This document shows positions 52,546 to 62,321 of a DNA stretch of 64,000 nucleotides, piece after piece. A model generated the notes under the pieces. It did no database searches and was not told where the DNA came from. It saw only the letters and a program-made list of their open reading frames with translations. This DNA is from Nitrospira sp. CG24C (GTDB lineage: Bacteria; Nitrospirota; Nitrospiria; Nitrospirales; Nitrospiraceae), in contig NEWR02000018.1 of assembly GCA_002869885.2 (NCBI GenBank), positions 62,063 to 126,062 of the forward strand. Direction: 5' to 3'. Position numbers and translations under genes: made by a program. Positions within the stretch are counted from its first letter, which is position 1, and every line of letters begins with the position of its first letter.

Positions 52546-54626
52546 GTTGCGTCTTTCCCTCGCCTTCGCTGCATCGTCTTGCCCTTCTTCTGCTGAGTCG
52601 ATTGAGGAGCCGCTTTCTTACGCTGCCGTATAACCACTCGTTTTACTGTGACTTTCTGCCTATCGGAACCGACGCCCAGATCTTCGATCAAGACCCGCAG
52701 AGGTTCAGCCACTGACCAAGCCTGGGCGTAACAGCCACGCGGCCGGTGAGGTGCTTCAGCATCGAAAACTTCTGAGACCTGGCCGACACAAGCTTCTTTC
52801 AAATGCGTGCCGATCCCATCCAGGAATGAACGCGCCTGCTTGAGTGCGGCGGCTTTCTTTCCATAAACCTTGATCCAGGCTGTCACAAACGTACCTAACA
52901 AGAATGGCCAGACCGTGCCTTGATGGTAGGCGCCGTCGCGTTCCACCACGCCGCCTTCGTACCGGCCGCGATAGCGAGGATCTTGGTCCGACAACGTGCG
53001 AAGTCCGACCGGCGTCAGGAGCTGCTCTTCGACGAGTCGAAGAATCTGCTGCGCCCGGTCGCGCTGGACCAGCTCGTCAACCAGCGAGATGGCATAGAGC
53101 TGATTGGGACGGAGCGACACATCATTCCCGTCTGGTCCATCGATCACATCGTAGAGATAGCCGCCTTGTTCGTACCAGAATCGTTTGCGGAATGATGCGA
53201 CCGCGTTCTTGCGATTATTCCGGCACCGATCGGCATAAGCCCTTTCGCCAAATTCTCGCGCGAGAGTTTCGCCAACTTCCAACGCACGAACCCACAGAGC
53301 CTGGATCTCTACCGGCTTTCCATGACGCGGTGTGACGACCCAATCGCCGACCTTCGCATCCATCCAGGTCAATTGCACCCCGGGAACTCCGCCCTTAATC
53401 AAACCATCCTCGTCCATCCGGATCCCATACCTGGTGCCCCTGCGATAACCGTCGAGAATCTGTTTCACGGCAGGCCAAGCGGTCTCGCGCACCCGAGCCT
53501 CATCTTGTGACGCCGCAAGGTAGCAATCAATCGCGTGGACAAACCAAAGCGAGGCGTCGATCGTGTTGTACTCTGGCTGCTCGCCTGTATCGGGAAAGCG
53601 GTTTGGCACCATGCCTTCAGACACATGCGCTGAGAAGGAGGCGATGATCTGCCAGGCCACGTCCAATCGACCGGTGACTAGACAGAGACCTGGCAGCGAG
53701 ATAAATGTGTCGCGGCCCCAATCGGTAAACCAGGGATATCCGGCGATCACCGTGTGCTGCGTTCCTCGCTCGGAGAGGTACACTTCCGTTGCACGCCAAA
53801 GTACGCCAGCCAAAGAATCAGCGGCTGGGGCAGCCTGCAGAGCTGTATCTCGGCGGGACTTCTCGTGCTTTACGAGGGCCACAACGTCGAGCCGGTCGAT
53901 GGTCTCGCTGGTGAAAGTCAAAGTCCTGGTGGATCCGGATTCAAGGTCGAACGTGAACTCTCCGGGCGACCACCAGTCTTCTTCGGCATCGAGCCCGCGT
54001 TCCTGTTCAATAGGGAATTGTATGTGCCGATACCAATTCGGTTCATGACGATAGCCTCCTGAATGGAAGGCCCGCACTGGAGGCAGATCGGCATAGCAAT
54101 GCCACAGGACCATTCCACTTCCGACCTGGGCCTCCGTCGAGAGATTTCCATTCTCGTGGTGCGTCCCATGATAGTCCCGCCCGGTGAGCTTTGGCCTCAC
54201 TCGCAGCACGGCTCTCGATGGTTTTTTACCGACCAGCTTCCATCGCACCATCACAATATCGCGGCCGTAGATCGACAGGATCTCCCGCTGGACCGTTAAT
54301 CCGTTGCAGTCGAAGGTCCAGGTCGGCCAGGGGTCAGTTGAAAATTCGAAACAGCGCTCATACCCGGACGGATGGACAGCGGCTGGATATAGATTCGTTG
54401 AGAGTGGAATCGCCTGGCCGTCGATGTCGAGCCATTCTTCGAGGTGGTTGACCAGAACAAATCGTTCACTCGGCGGTTTGCGGGCTGTCAATAGAAGTGC
54501 ATGGTAGCGGCGGGTATTCGCGCCCGCGACTGTGCCGGAGGCAAATCCCCCTTTCCCATTCGTCTCAAGCCATTCGAGACTCAAAGCCCGGTCCAGATTC
54601 CGGCAATCTTCAGCCCCGATCTTCAC
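52542..54626 (-). CDS. Glycogen debranching enzyme (amylo-alpha-1,6-glucosidase type)
   Basis: The 694-residue enzyme has an N-terminal domain starting LSLEWLETNGKGGFASGTV, with NTRRYHALLLTA, the standard entry motif of bacterial/archaeal GDE. The (alpha/alpha)6 catalytic domain contains YPWFTDWGRDTFISLPGLCL and YNTIDASLWFVHAI, which carry the catalytic acids. It hydrolyses alpha-1,6 branch points after phosphorylase action. The start is GTG 54626. The ribosome site (GGGGTGAGG on the minus strand) is supplied by a heptamer-repeat array. The larger glucosidase gene is 25 bp upstream, so both are cotranscribed. Confidence 0.92.
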   Translation of the reverse strand: MKIGAEDCRNLDRALSLEWLETNGKGGFASGTVAGANTRRYHALLLTARKPPSERFVLVNHLEEWLDIDGQAIPLSTNLYPAAVHPSGYERCFEFSTDPWPTWTFDCNGLTVQREILSIYGRDIVMVRWKLVGKKPSRAVLRVRPKLTGRDYHGTHHENGNLSTEAQVGSGMVLWHCYADLPPVRAFHSGGYRHEPNWYRHIQFPIEQERGLDAEEDWWSPGEFTFDLESGSTRTLTFTSETIDRLDVVALVKHEKSRRDTALQAAPAADSLAGVLWRATEVYLSERGTQHTVIAGYPWFTDWGRDTFISLPGLCLVTGRLDVAWQIIASFSAHVSEGMVPNRFPDTGEQPEYNTIDASLWFVHAIDCYLAASQDEARVRETAWPAVKQILDGYRRGTRYGIRMDEDGLIKGGVPGVQLTWMDAKVGDWVVTPRHGKPVEIQALWVRALEVGETLAREFGERAYADRCRNNRKNAVASFRKRFWYEQGGYLYDVIDGPDGNDVSLRPNQLYAISLVDELVQRDRAQQILRLVEEQLLTPVGLRTLSDQDPRYRGRYEGGVVERDGAYHQGTVWPFLLGTFVTAWIKVYGKKAAALKQARSFLDGIGTHLKEACVGQVSEVFDAEAPHRPRGCYAQAWSVAEPLRVLIEDLGVGSDRQKVTVKRVVIRQRKKAAPQSTQQKKGKTMQRRRGKDAT

Positions 54627-54656
54627 GCCTCACCCCTTACCCCTGACGTCTTCACT
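54621..54656. repeat. 7-bp-period array over the GDE start codon
   Basis: Units CTTCACG, CCTCACC, CCTTACC, CCTGACG and TCTTCAC run through the gap between the two carbohydrate genes. They include the GTG start codon and Shine-Dalgarno of the debranching enzyme. Confidence 0.8.
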
Positions 54657-57333
54657 CCCCAGACTGTTGGATCAGCTTCGCCACCAATCCGGTCCAGCCC
54701 GTCTGGTGGCTTGCGCCGATGCCTGCGCCGTTATCCCCGTGGAAGTACTCGTAGAATAATATATTGTTGCGCCAATGCGGATCGTCCTGAAATCTGTTCG
54801 TCCCGCCGAACACCGGACGTTTCCCTTCGGCATTCTGGAGGAAGATGTGCGTCAAACGGCGTGAGATCTCGGCCGCCACTTGCCAGAGCGTGGATTGATG
54901 GCCCGATCCAGTCGGGCACTCCACCCGATATTGGTCGCCGAGAAAGTAGTGAAACTTTTGCAGCGACTCGATCAGGAGATAGTTGACCGGGAACCAAATC
55001 GGTCCGCGCCAATTCGAATTGCCCCCGAACAAACCCGTGCCGGATTCCGCCGGTTCATAGTCCACGCGATGCTCACGGCCCATGACCGAGACTACATAGG
55101 GATGATCCTTGTGGTAGCGGGAGAGGGCGCGAATGCCGTAGGGCGACAGAAATTCTTCTTCGTCCAGCATATACCGCATCACAGATTTCAGCCGATCGCG
55201 ACTCACCAGTGACAGAAAGCGCCGCACACCTCCGTCAGAGGACTGCGTTTCCAGATGCTGCGAAAAATCAGGCCGGTTTTCGATGAACCACTGCATCCGG
55301 TGCTTGAAGCGAGGAAGGCTGTCGATGAGTTCCGAGTCGAGCGTCTCCACTGCGAACAGAGGAATCAGGCCGACCATCGAACGGACTCTCATGTGTGTAG
55401 TTTCACCGTTCGGCAGGTGCAGCACATCGTAAAAAAAGCCGTCCTTGCGGTCCCACAACTCGATCTTTTCGCCGCCGATGTTGTTCATGGCGCGGCAGAT
55501 GTAGACGAAGTGTTCGAAGAACTTGCTGGCCACATCTTCATAGGCCCGATTGTCTCGGGCCAGCTCCAGCGAAATCGTCAGCATGTTGAGGCAGTACATA
55601 CCCATCCAACTGGTGGCGTCCGACTGTTCGATGTGGCCGCCAGTCGGCAACGGCGCGCTACGGTCGAATACCCCGATGTTGTCGAGGCCGAGAAAGCCGC
55701 CTTGAAAAATGTTTTTCCCCTCCGCATCCTTGCGATTGACCCACCAGGTAAAATTCAAGAGGAGTTTATGGAAGACACGTTCTAAGAACACCCGATCGCC
55801 GACGCCTTTTCGCTTCTTATCGATCTTGTAGATGCGCCAGGCGGCCCAGGCATGAACCGGCGGATTCACGTCGCCGAAGGCCCATTCGTAGGCCGGAATC
55901 TGTCCATTCGGATGCATGTACCATTCACGCAACATCAGGACGAGCTGTTCCTTGGCAAACGTGGGGTCGACGAGCGCAAGCGGGATGCAGTGAAACGCGA
56001 GATCCCAGGCGGCGTACCAGGGGTACTCCCATTTATCCGGCATCGAAATGACATCGGCGTTATAGAGATGGGTCCAATCGGCATTGCGGCCATGCAGCCG
56101 CTCACGTGGTGGTTCCGGCATACTCGGATCGCCTTTGAGCCAACGATTCACTTCGTAGTGATAGAACTGTTTACTCCAAAGCATTCCCGCAAAGGCTTGC
56201 CGTTGCACACGGCGAGCATCTTCCGACAGATTGCTCGGTGCAAGGCTGTCATAGAACTCGTTCGCTTCCTTGAAACGTGTCGTAAAAACATTGTCGAAGT
56301 CCTGTGTTTTGAAACCCGGGCTCAGCTCGTCGTTGGTGAATCGTAGCTTGATCGTCTTCGTCGCGCCTGGTGCAAGCGTCAAGACGTACTGGGCTGCGGC
56401 TTTGGTGCCCAAGTGATCCGGATTGACCGCGTCCTTCTCGCCTTGCACGACATAATCGTGAAAGCTGTCCTTCACATACCGGGCGCCTTCTTCGTCACCA
56501 TAGAGGCGGCGGGTGTTAGTTTCATTTTCCGTGAAAAGCAGGGTGGGCTCGCCTTCGCAGAGTAGCCGGCGGAGACCGTAGTAGTCATGCTGCGTCTCGA
56601 TGACGCTCATCTGGTCCGTCGGCTCTCCTTGCTTGAGACGGGGGCGCCGGATGTCCGATCCCCAGGACCAGGTGTTGCGATACCAGATCGTCGGCAGCAG
56701 CGTAAGTTCGGCCTGCTCGGGACCACGATTTACCACCTGGATACGGATGCAGAGATCTTCCGGCGAAGCCTTGGCATACTCGATAAAGACATCGAAGTAG
56801 CGGTTTTCGTCGAACACACCGCTGTCGGTCAATTCAAACTCCGAATCTTGACGCCCTCGACGGCGATTCTCCCCGACCAACTGGGTATAGGGAAATTCAG
56901 CCTGCGGATACTTGTACAGATACTTCATGTAGGAATGGGTCGGGGTCGAATCGAGGTAGAAGTAAGACTCCTTCACATCCTCGCCATGATTGCCTTCATT
57001 GCCGGTAAGCCCGAAGATCCGTTCTTTTAAAATGGGGTCGCGCCCGTTCCACAAAGCCACGGCGAAGCAGATCAATTGATGACGATCGCAGATACCACCA
57101 AGACCGTCCTCGTTCCAGCGATAGGCACGGGATCTCGCATGATCATGGGGAAACGCTTCCCAGGCCGTGCCGTGAGGACTGTAGTCCTCGCGCACAGTTC
57201 CCCAAGCCCGCTCGCTCAAATAGGGCCCCCACCGTTTCCAATGGCACTGACGCTTCGCGTCCTCATCAAGACGCTGCTGTTCTGCCAGGATCGGTGACTG
57301 GGAATCGGAAGCGGTTTGACGATGAGAGGCCAT
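54652..57333 (-). CDS. Large GH63/MGH1-type glucosidase
   Basis: From ATG 57333 (GGAG about ten bases upstream) the protein has 893 residues; the open frame extends 51 codons farther, but the added part is not conserved-looking. It opens with an [19 protein letters not shown]-like segment, then [20 protein letters not shown] and [19 protein letters not shown]. The C-terminal (alpha/alpha)6 domain includes [26 protein letters not shown] and a closing [18 protein letters not shown]. This matches glucosidases of the GH63/mannosylglycerate-hydrolase-like superfamily. The exact linkage is unknown. It leads the operon with the debranching enzyme. Confidence 0.87.
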   Translation of the reverse strand: MASHRQTASDSQSPILAEQQRLDEDAKRQCHWKRWGPYLSERAWGTVREDYSPHGTAWEAFPHDHARSRAYRWNEDGLGGICDRHQLICFAVALWNGRDPILKERIFGLTGNEGNHGEDVKESYFYLDSTPTHSYMKYLYKYPQAEFPYTQLVGENRRRGRQDSEFELTDSGVFDENRYFDVFIEYAKASPEDLCIRIQVVNRGPEQAELTLLPTIWYRNTWSWGSDIRRPRLKQGEPTDQMSVIETQHDYYGLRRLLCEGEPTLLFTENETNTRRLYGDEEGARYVKDSFHDYVVQGEKDAVNPDHLGTKAAAQYVLTLAPGATKTIKLRFTNDELSPGFKTQDFDNVFTTRFKEANEFYDSLAPSNLSEDARRVQRQAFAGMLWSKQFYHYEVNRWLKGDPSMPEPPRERLHGRNADWTHLYNADVISMPDKWEYPWYAAWDLAFHCIPLALVDPTFAKEQLVLMLREWYMHPNGQIPAYEWAFGDVNPPVHAWAAWRIYKIDKKRKGVGDRVFLERVFHKLLLNFTWWVNRKDAEGKNIFQGGFLGLDNIGVFDRSAPLPTGGHIEQSDATSWMGMYCLNMLTISLELARDNRAYEDVASKFFEHFVYICRAMNNIGGEKIELWDRKDGFFYDVLHLPNGETTHMRVRSMVGLIPLFAVETLDSELIDSLPRFKHRMQWFIENRPDFSQHLETQSSDGGVRRFLSLVSRDRLKSVMRYMLDEEEFLSPYGIRALSRYHKDHPYVVSVMGREHRVDYEPAESGTGLFGGNSNWRGPIWFPVNYLLIESLQKFHYFLGDQYRVECPTGSGHQSTLWQVAAEISRRLTHIFLQNAEGKRPVFGGTNRFQDDPHWRNNILFYEYFHGDNGAGIGASHQTGWTGLVAKLIQQSGE

Positions 57334-57398
57334 AGGACTCCTTCGGTAGAAACCATTCACAACTAGAGTCAGCTGGCTGTGGAAAGTCTTACAGCAGG

Positions 57399-57590
57399 CT
57401 AGTATCGAGCCCCTGATGTAGTCAAGCGAAGACGATAGACCGATGAGCCACCCGCGATGAACAGGGTCTGCCCGTCCTCTCCCCATGCGACGTTGGAGGT
57501 TGGTTGCCCGGTCTCGATTGTGCCCAGGCGTGTGCCGTCTGAAGCGATCACGCTCAGCCCGCCAGGCCGCGCGCCGAAGATGTTGCCCTT
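57399..57590 (-). pseudogene. C-terminal fragment of an SMP-30/gluconolactonase-like protein
   Basis: On the minus strand the frame reads [19 protein letters not shown], then [20 protein letters not shown] and [17 protein letters not shown] before a stop. This is the last blade of the gluconolactonase/SMP-30 beta-propeller. Sequence before it (57591-57704) shows no relation, so the first about 80 % of the gene is missing. It sits 66 bp upstream of the glucosidase start. Confidence 0.75.
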
Positions 57591-57756
57591 ATCGGAAAAA
57601 TGTGACTGCCCTACAGGCCTTGGGGAGAAATGAAAAGAAAAGAAGCGAATTGAAAAGCGGAGAACCGACCGGGTCCCAAATCCTGGACTCTCGTTACCTG
57701 ACAATTGGCAGGGTCGCTGAGTCGAATAGGGAAGACTTCTAAGAAGGCCCGGTGAA

Positions 57757-57796
57757 CTGGCGGAGCGGAGCCACGCTGGGCTCCGCTAACCGCCAG
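57757..57796. terminator. Long GC hairpin downstream of the DUF6799 gene
   Basis: CTGGCGG and CCGCCAG enclose a second pair, AGCGGAGCC and GGCTCCGCT, giving a 16-bp stem interrupted by two unpaired bases. It lies 38 bp after the stop of the minus-strand gene at 57834 and probably ends its transcript. Confidence 0.6.
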
Positions 57797-57833
57797 GACG
57801 TCAGGAGTCGTTAGACTACGCGACGCTGAGAAA

Positions 57834-58127
57834 CTACTTCTTCGCAGCTTCCGACATCTTCCCGTTCAGCATGACCATTTGGCCTTCCTGTAGCTGCATC
57901 TCTTTCCCGTCCTTCGTCATCATCTTGCCGTTCATCATGACCCTTGCGCCGTTCATCATGGTCATCTCACGGTCCATCCGGCCGATTTCCTTCCCGTCCT
58001 GCAGGCGCCACATCTTGCCATCCTTCAGCATGACGCCATCCTTTTCCTCGGCCATCGCTGGGACGGCAAGGAACGACAAGGACAAGGCGAGCCCGACAAC
58101 TGCGAGGGTAATGTTTCTATAATTCAT
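57834..58127 (-). CDS. Methionine-rich periplasmic protein (DUF6799-like)
   Basis: From ATG 58127 the product has 97 residues. A signal peptide ends in AVPAMAEEKDG. The mature 70 residues repeat a short pattern of Met, Gly and Lys (DGVMLKDGKMWRL, NGARVMMNGKMMTKDG and EGQMVMLNGKM), with about 14 methionines. Such proteins are placed in DUF6799, without known function. The Met density would suit soft-metal (copper or silver) binding, which is only a suggestion. A terminator-like hairpin follows. Confidence 0.8.
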   Translation of the reverse strand: MNYRNITLAVVGLALSLSFLAVPAMAEEKDGVMLKDGKMWRLQDGKEIGRMDREMTMMNGARVMMNGKMMTKDGKEMQLQEGQMVMLNGKMSEAAKK

Positions 58128-58676
58128 GGCTAAACTAAACCTCCATAAGTTAATGAATGATATAAATGAATTCTCCCTGACAACGTGAAACCTGGAGCGG
58201 CAAGGAGGACCGCATCCCGGTTTGGGCGGACTTGTGGCCGGCCTCGTTGCCACTGTCCAACTGAATCGAGGTTGTACCTTTTTCGTTTTAGCCGGACACT
58301 TGCCGGTGCTTGTGGTTGGTGTAGTGAGATAGGAGCTGCTGAATCAGACTGAACTAGCCGTTGTAGCGGCAGGCACACATTCACAGTTAGGATTCGACAA
58401 ACAAGACTGCGCATCACAAATAGCCGCCCGCCTTAAATCCGCAACGGGCAAGCTCATCACGCAATGCGCGTGGAGTTTCCGGAGCGTTTCTTTAACCGTT
58501 TTGCTCCCAACACAACAGATAAACAGGATCAGATATCGCGTGAACCTTGTAATACGCGGTCAACCAAGGCCATTAATAGTTCAGAGCATTGTATTATTCA
58601 CTAGTCCTGGACCCCTGTCAAGTCCACAGGCGGAGGTGCTATACTAGGCCCGTAGAAAACCCAGGGAGCGGATACG
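58128..58676. other. 549-bp intergenic region
   Basis: No frame with a domain or ribosome site is seen; the 58130-58417 minus frame looks spurious. The right end has a weak promoter for the next gene (TATACT at 58640-58645). Confidence 0.4.
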
Positions 58677-58856
58677 ATGCTTGCACAGAACATGGCCAAG
58701 ACCGAAATGACCAGATTTTGGCAGTTCATGTTTGATTACTGCCATGAGGAGTATTCATGTGTGCTCGGGTGGGGCATGGCAGGAGTCATAGCATTCCTGG
58801 GAGTAGTCATGTGTTTTGGCTATATAATCACGCGCCTCATCAATAAGAGACAGTAA
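58677..58856 (+). CDS. 59-residue single-pass membrane protein
   Basis: The frame begins MLAQNMAKTEMTRFWQFMFD. One transmembrane helix (GVIAFLGVVMCFGYIITRLI) is preceded by a two-cysteine segment (YCHEEYSC) and followed by a basic end (NKRQ). GGGAG lies about ten bases before the ATG, and a TATACT box 32 bp upstream. The combination of ribosome site, promoter-like box and membrane topology makes it credible. No family is recognised. Confidence 0.6.
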   Translation: MLAQNMAKTEMTRFWQFMFDYCHEEYSCVLGWGMAGVIAFLGVVMCFGYIITRLINKRQ

Positions 58857-58909
58857 CCGAGACAGGCGGACAAAAGCCGTTTTATTTATTCTCGACCTCC
58901 CTCATCAAT

Positions 58910-59266
58910 TCATTTACCCACACCACTGGCCTGGAGCCGAATCTTCTCCTCCACGCTCGCCATTAACTTGGCAAACTGCTCAGGTTGAGGCGCTGTTCTC
59001 GGATCGAAACATCCGGCATCCCGCAACATGTGCAAATATTCGAACTCAATGAGCCACTTGCTCTTGTTGGTTCTTTCTTCCGCAAGCGCATAGTAAATCT
59101 CATGAAGCGGCGTCTCAGGCGCTGAGCCCTGCATGGCGTTTACATCATTGAGTATGGTTGAAACCGTCTTTTTACGAACGAGCTGCATGCCCATCGGTGA
59201 GTTCATAAAATAGACCACGGCTGTACCGGCAGCGATGACCGCGAGAACGATCAAGAGGACTTCCAT
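58910..59266 (-). CDS. Uncharacterised protein with an N-terminal membrane anchor
   Basis: From ATG 59266 the protein has 118 residues. An N-terminal helix (VLLIVLAVIAAGTAVVYFM) is followed by a helical soluble part with conserved-looking blocks (LHEIYYALAEERTNKSKWLI and EFEYLHMLRDAGCFDP). No known domain is recognised. It lies near the XRE regulator on the same strand but the 100-bp gap gives no strong operon signal. Confidence 0.65.
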   Translation of the reverse strand: MEVLLIVLAVIAAGTAVVYFMNSPMGMQLVRKKTVSTILNDVNAMQGSAPETPLHEIYYALAEERTNKSKWLIEFEYLHMLRDAGCFDPRTAPQPEQFAKLMASVEEKIRLQASGVGK

Positions 59267-59366
59267 TGGAATCAGCCTACGCCCGGCAAGGCGAGCAGTA
59301 CAAGTTGCTCCAGACACGACAAGAAGTATCGAATGTTTCCAGGTGAGATCTCACTCGTGGAGGGGA

Positions 59367-59735
59367 CTATTTCGTCTCGCGAACAGGGAGGAGACGTCGC
59401 GCGGGGCCTCCCGGCTTGTTCTGAAAACGGACGATGAACATCTCGCTCACAATGCGGGCGTGATCCTCAGCCTCCTCTCGCGTCGCAAAGCGATTCTCCC
59501 CCACCTGCCACCACTGGCTCGCACTGACACTCTCTCCTAACAATTCCGTCACCGAGATCTTCAGCGCCTTCGCCAATCGCACCAGCGTGCTCAATGAAGG
59601 GTCGTGCTGTCCCAGTTCCAGCCTCGTCAGAAACGTGCGCGACAGACCGGCAGTCACGGCCAGCTGCTCTTGCGTCAAACCGCGACGGATTCGCAGTCGC
59701 TGAAGCTGTTTGCCGAAACGCTGAATCGCACGCAT
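59367..59735 (-). CDS. XRE-family helix-turn-helix regulator
   Basis: The 122-residue protein (ATG 59735; another ATG is two codons upstream) carries an N-terminal Cro/CI-type HTH: LRIRRGLTQEQLAVTAGLSR and TFLTRLELGQHDPSLSTLVR. A short C-terminal domain follows, with WWQVGENRFATREEAEDHAR. Small regulators like this often control stress or toxin-antitoxin genes. No partner is visible. A composite palindromic repeat begins 60 bp upstream. Confidence 0.85.
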   Translation of the reverse strand: MRAIQRFGKQLQRLRIRRGLTQEQLAVTAGLSRTFLTRLELGQHDPSLSTLVRLAKALKISVTELLGESVSASQWWQVGENRFATREEAEDHARIVSEMFIVRFQNKPGGPARRLLPVRETK

Positions 59736-59796
59736 GAGCACCCTGGTACAAAAACTTGAGACAACGAGGCAAGTCTACACCGTCAGCAGATAAAAG

Positions 59797-59965
59797 TGGA
59801 TGGGCCTGATAATCTTCTGTGCTCGCGCAACGCGCCCGGGTTCGTCTGTCTGGTTGGCTGGTCTTTCTGGTCTGTCTGGTTCTTCTGGATGAATTTCAGG
59901 TCCGACCAACCAGATAGACGAGATAGACCAGATGGACCAGCCTTCGTTGGACGGCCGCAGTGGGA
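59797..59965. repeat. A-type core interrupted by the 9-bp-period palindrome
   Basis: The left A arm and left core (GCCTGATAATCTTCTGTGCT, then CGCGCAACGCGCC) end at 59837. A complete 9-bp-period palindrome follows (59838-59939; TCTGGTCTGTCTGGTTC on the left, ACCAGATAGACGAGATAGAC on the right). The right core CCTTCGTTGGACGGCCGCAG resumes at 59941. The closing A arm is absent. Confidence 0.8.
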
Positions 59966-60029
59966 ACAACAGGGGCGCCATTCCATGAGAGAAATAGCGA
60001 GCTAGCTTGGAATGATCATTGATTCTATG

Positions 60030-60105
60030 TGGTGAGCCGGCCGGGGCTCGAACCCGGGACCCTCGCCTTAAAAGGGCGATGCTCTACCAACTGAGCTACC
60101 GGCTC
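60030..60105 (-). tRNA. tRNA-Lys (UUU)
   Basis: The acceptor GAGCCGG pairs with CCGGCTC. The anticodon loop is CTTTTAA (anticodon TTT), the T-arm is CGGGTTCGAGCCCCG, and the CCA end is encoded. Confidence 0.96.
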
Positions 60106-60223
60106 GCACTGCGAAGCGTGCGATTCTACCACTGACGCTCGACCTGTGACTAGACCGAAGCATACGAAGAACGTTATTTGGTTCATTTGGTTGAAGAAGC
60201 CCAGCCTGCCCGCCAGCTCTGGA

Positions 60224-60255
60224 CGTTTTACGTTTCACGTCTCACGTTTAACGAC

Positions 60256-60258
<3 letters not shown>
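60224..60258. repeat. 7-bp-period array at the purA 3' end
   Basis: Five CGTTTTA/CGTTTCA-type heptamers run into the purA stop codon. Confidence 0.8.
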
Positions 60259-61615
<1,357 letters not shown>

Positions 61616-61624
61616 CGGAGCGGT

Positions 61625-61653
61625 ATGGTAGGGACGCCTCTAGCGATTGTCAA
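61625..61653 (-). promoter_or_regulatory. Candidate purA promoter
   Basis: Minus-strand TTGACA (61648-61653) and TACCAT (61625-61630) are exactly 17 bp apart. Transcription would start about three bases before the terminator-like hairpin. Confidence 0.6.
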
Positions 61654-61739
61654 GAAGATGGAGGGGAGCAGCCAGACCATCCTTCACTGCGAGCACGGGA
61701 CGAAATACATACTCCGTCCAAGCTTGCTCGTCGCTTTTA

Positions 61740-62015
61740 GGGATGGGGGCTGACTGATCTTCTACTGCGCGCGGCTTTCTCACCCGCCCACCCACTGGCA
61801 CGCCGAGACGTGCCATTAGCCCTGGCGAGGGCCCCAATGCGCGAAACCTTCGTTCAAGGGGGCGGCCAAGGCTGCCCTTTACTGCGCGCATCGAACGAGC
61901 ACCGTTTCACCGTGCGCGTTCTGCGAGCAAGAAGGGCACCTGGCCGTTCCCTCCCCATCCTTCTGCGACCGCGCGTTGCGCGAGCACAGAAGATCATCAG
62001 GCTCCATCCCCTCCC
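61740..62015. repeat. A-type module opened by a C-type module
   Basis: An A arm and core half start at 61740 (GGATGGGGGCTGACTGATCT). The other half ends at 62015 (GCGCGTTGCGCGAGCACAGA, then the closing arm). Between them are the flank shared with 46011-46046 (61797-61833, inverted) and a complete C-type module (arms 61861-61880 and 61932-61951; core GCGCGCATCGAACGAGC). Confidence 0.75.
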
Positions 62016-62099
62016 AGTTTCTTGACTGCCGCGAGAGGGCCATGTTAGCATGATCGCTGTTTCACACGGATTTTCGCGTATTTCCAAGACAACCGACAT

Positions 62100-62175
62100 G
62101 GGGCTGTAGCGCAGTTGGGAGCGCGCGTGAATGGCATTCACGAGGTCGCCGGTTCAATCCCGGCCAGCTCCACCA
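62100..62175 (+). tRNA. tRNA-Ala (GGC)
   Basis: The acceptor GGGGCTG pairs with CAGCTCC and contains the G3-U70 pair that defines alanine identity. The anticodon loop is ATGGCAT (anticodon GGC), the T-arm CCGGTTCAATCCCGG, and the CCA end is encoded. Confidence 0.95.
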
Positions 62176-62278
62176 ACTTCAACAGTAGGCAGGAGGCGAG
62201 CGGCAAGGGGCTACAGGTAAGAGTAATTTTCGGATTTGGCTCCGGGTCTCACGCCGAACTGGTCTCTTCAATTCCTCC

Positions 62279-62313
62279 CCTCTAACCTCGTGCCGCTAGC
62301 CCCTAGCCTATCC
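62279..62313. repeat. 7-bp-period array before the ABC-F gene
   Basis: Units CCTCTAA, CCTCGTG, CCGCTAG, CCCCTAG and CCTATCC end nine bases before the ATG at 62322. Confidence 0.7.
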
Positions 62314-62321
62314 GGGAATAC

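Noticed and set aside
58130-58417. 95-codon minus-strand frame
   Set aside because: No domain or ribosome site; it overlaps the promoter region of the methionine-rich protein gene.
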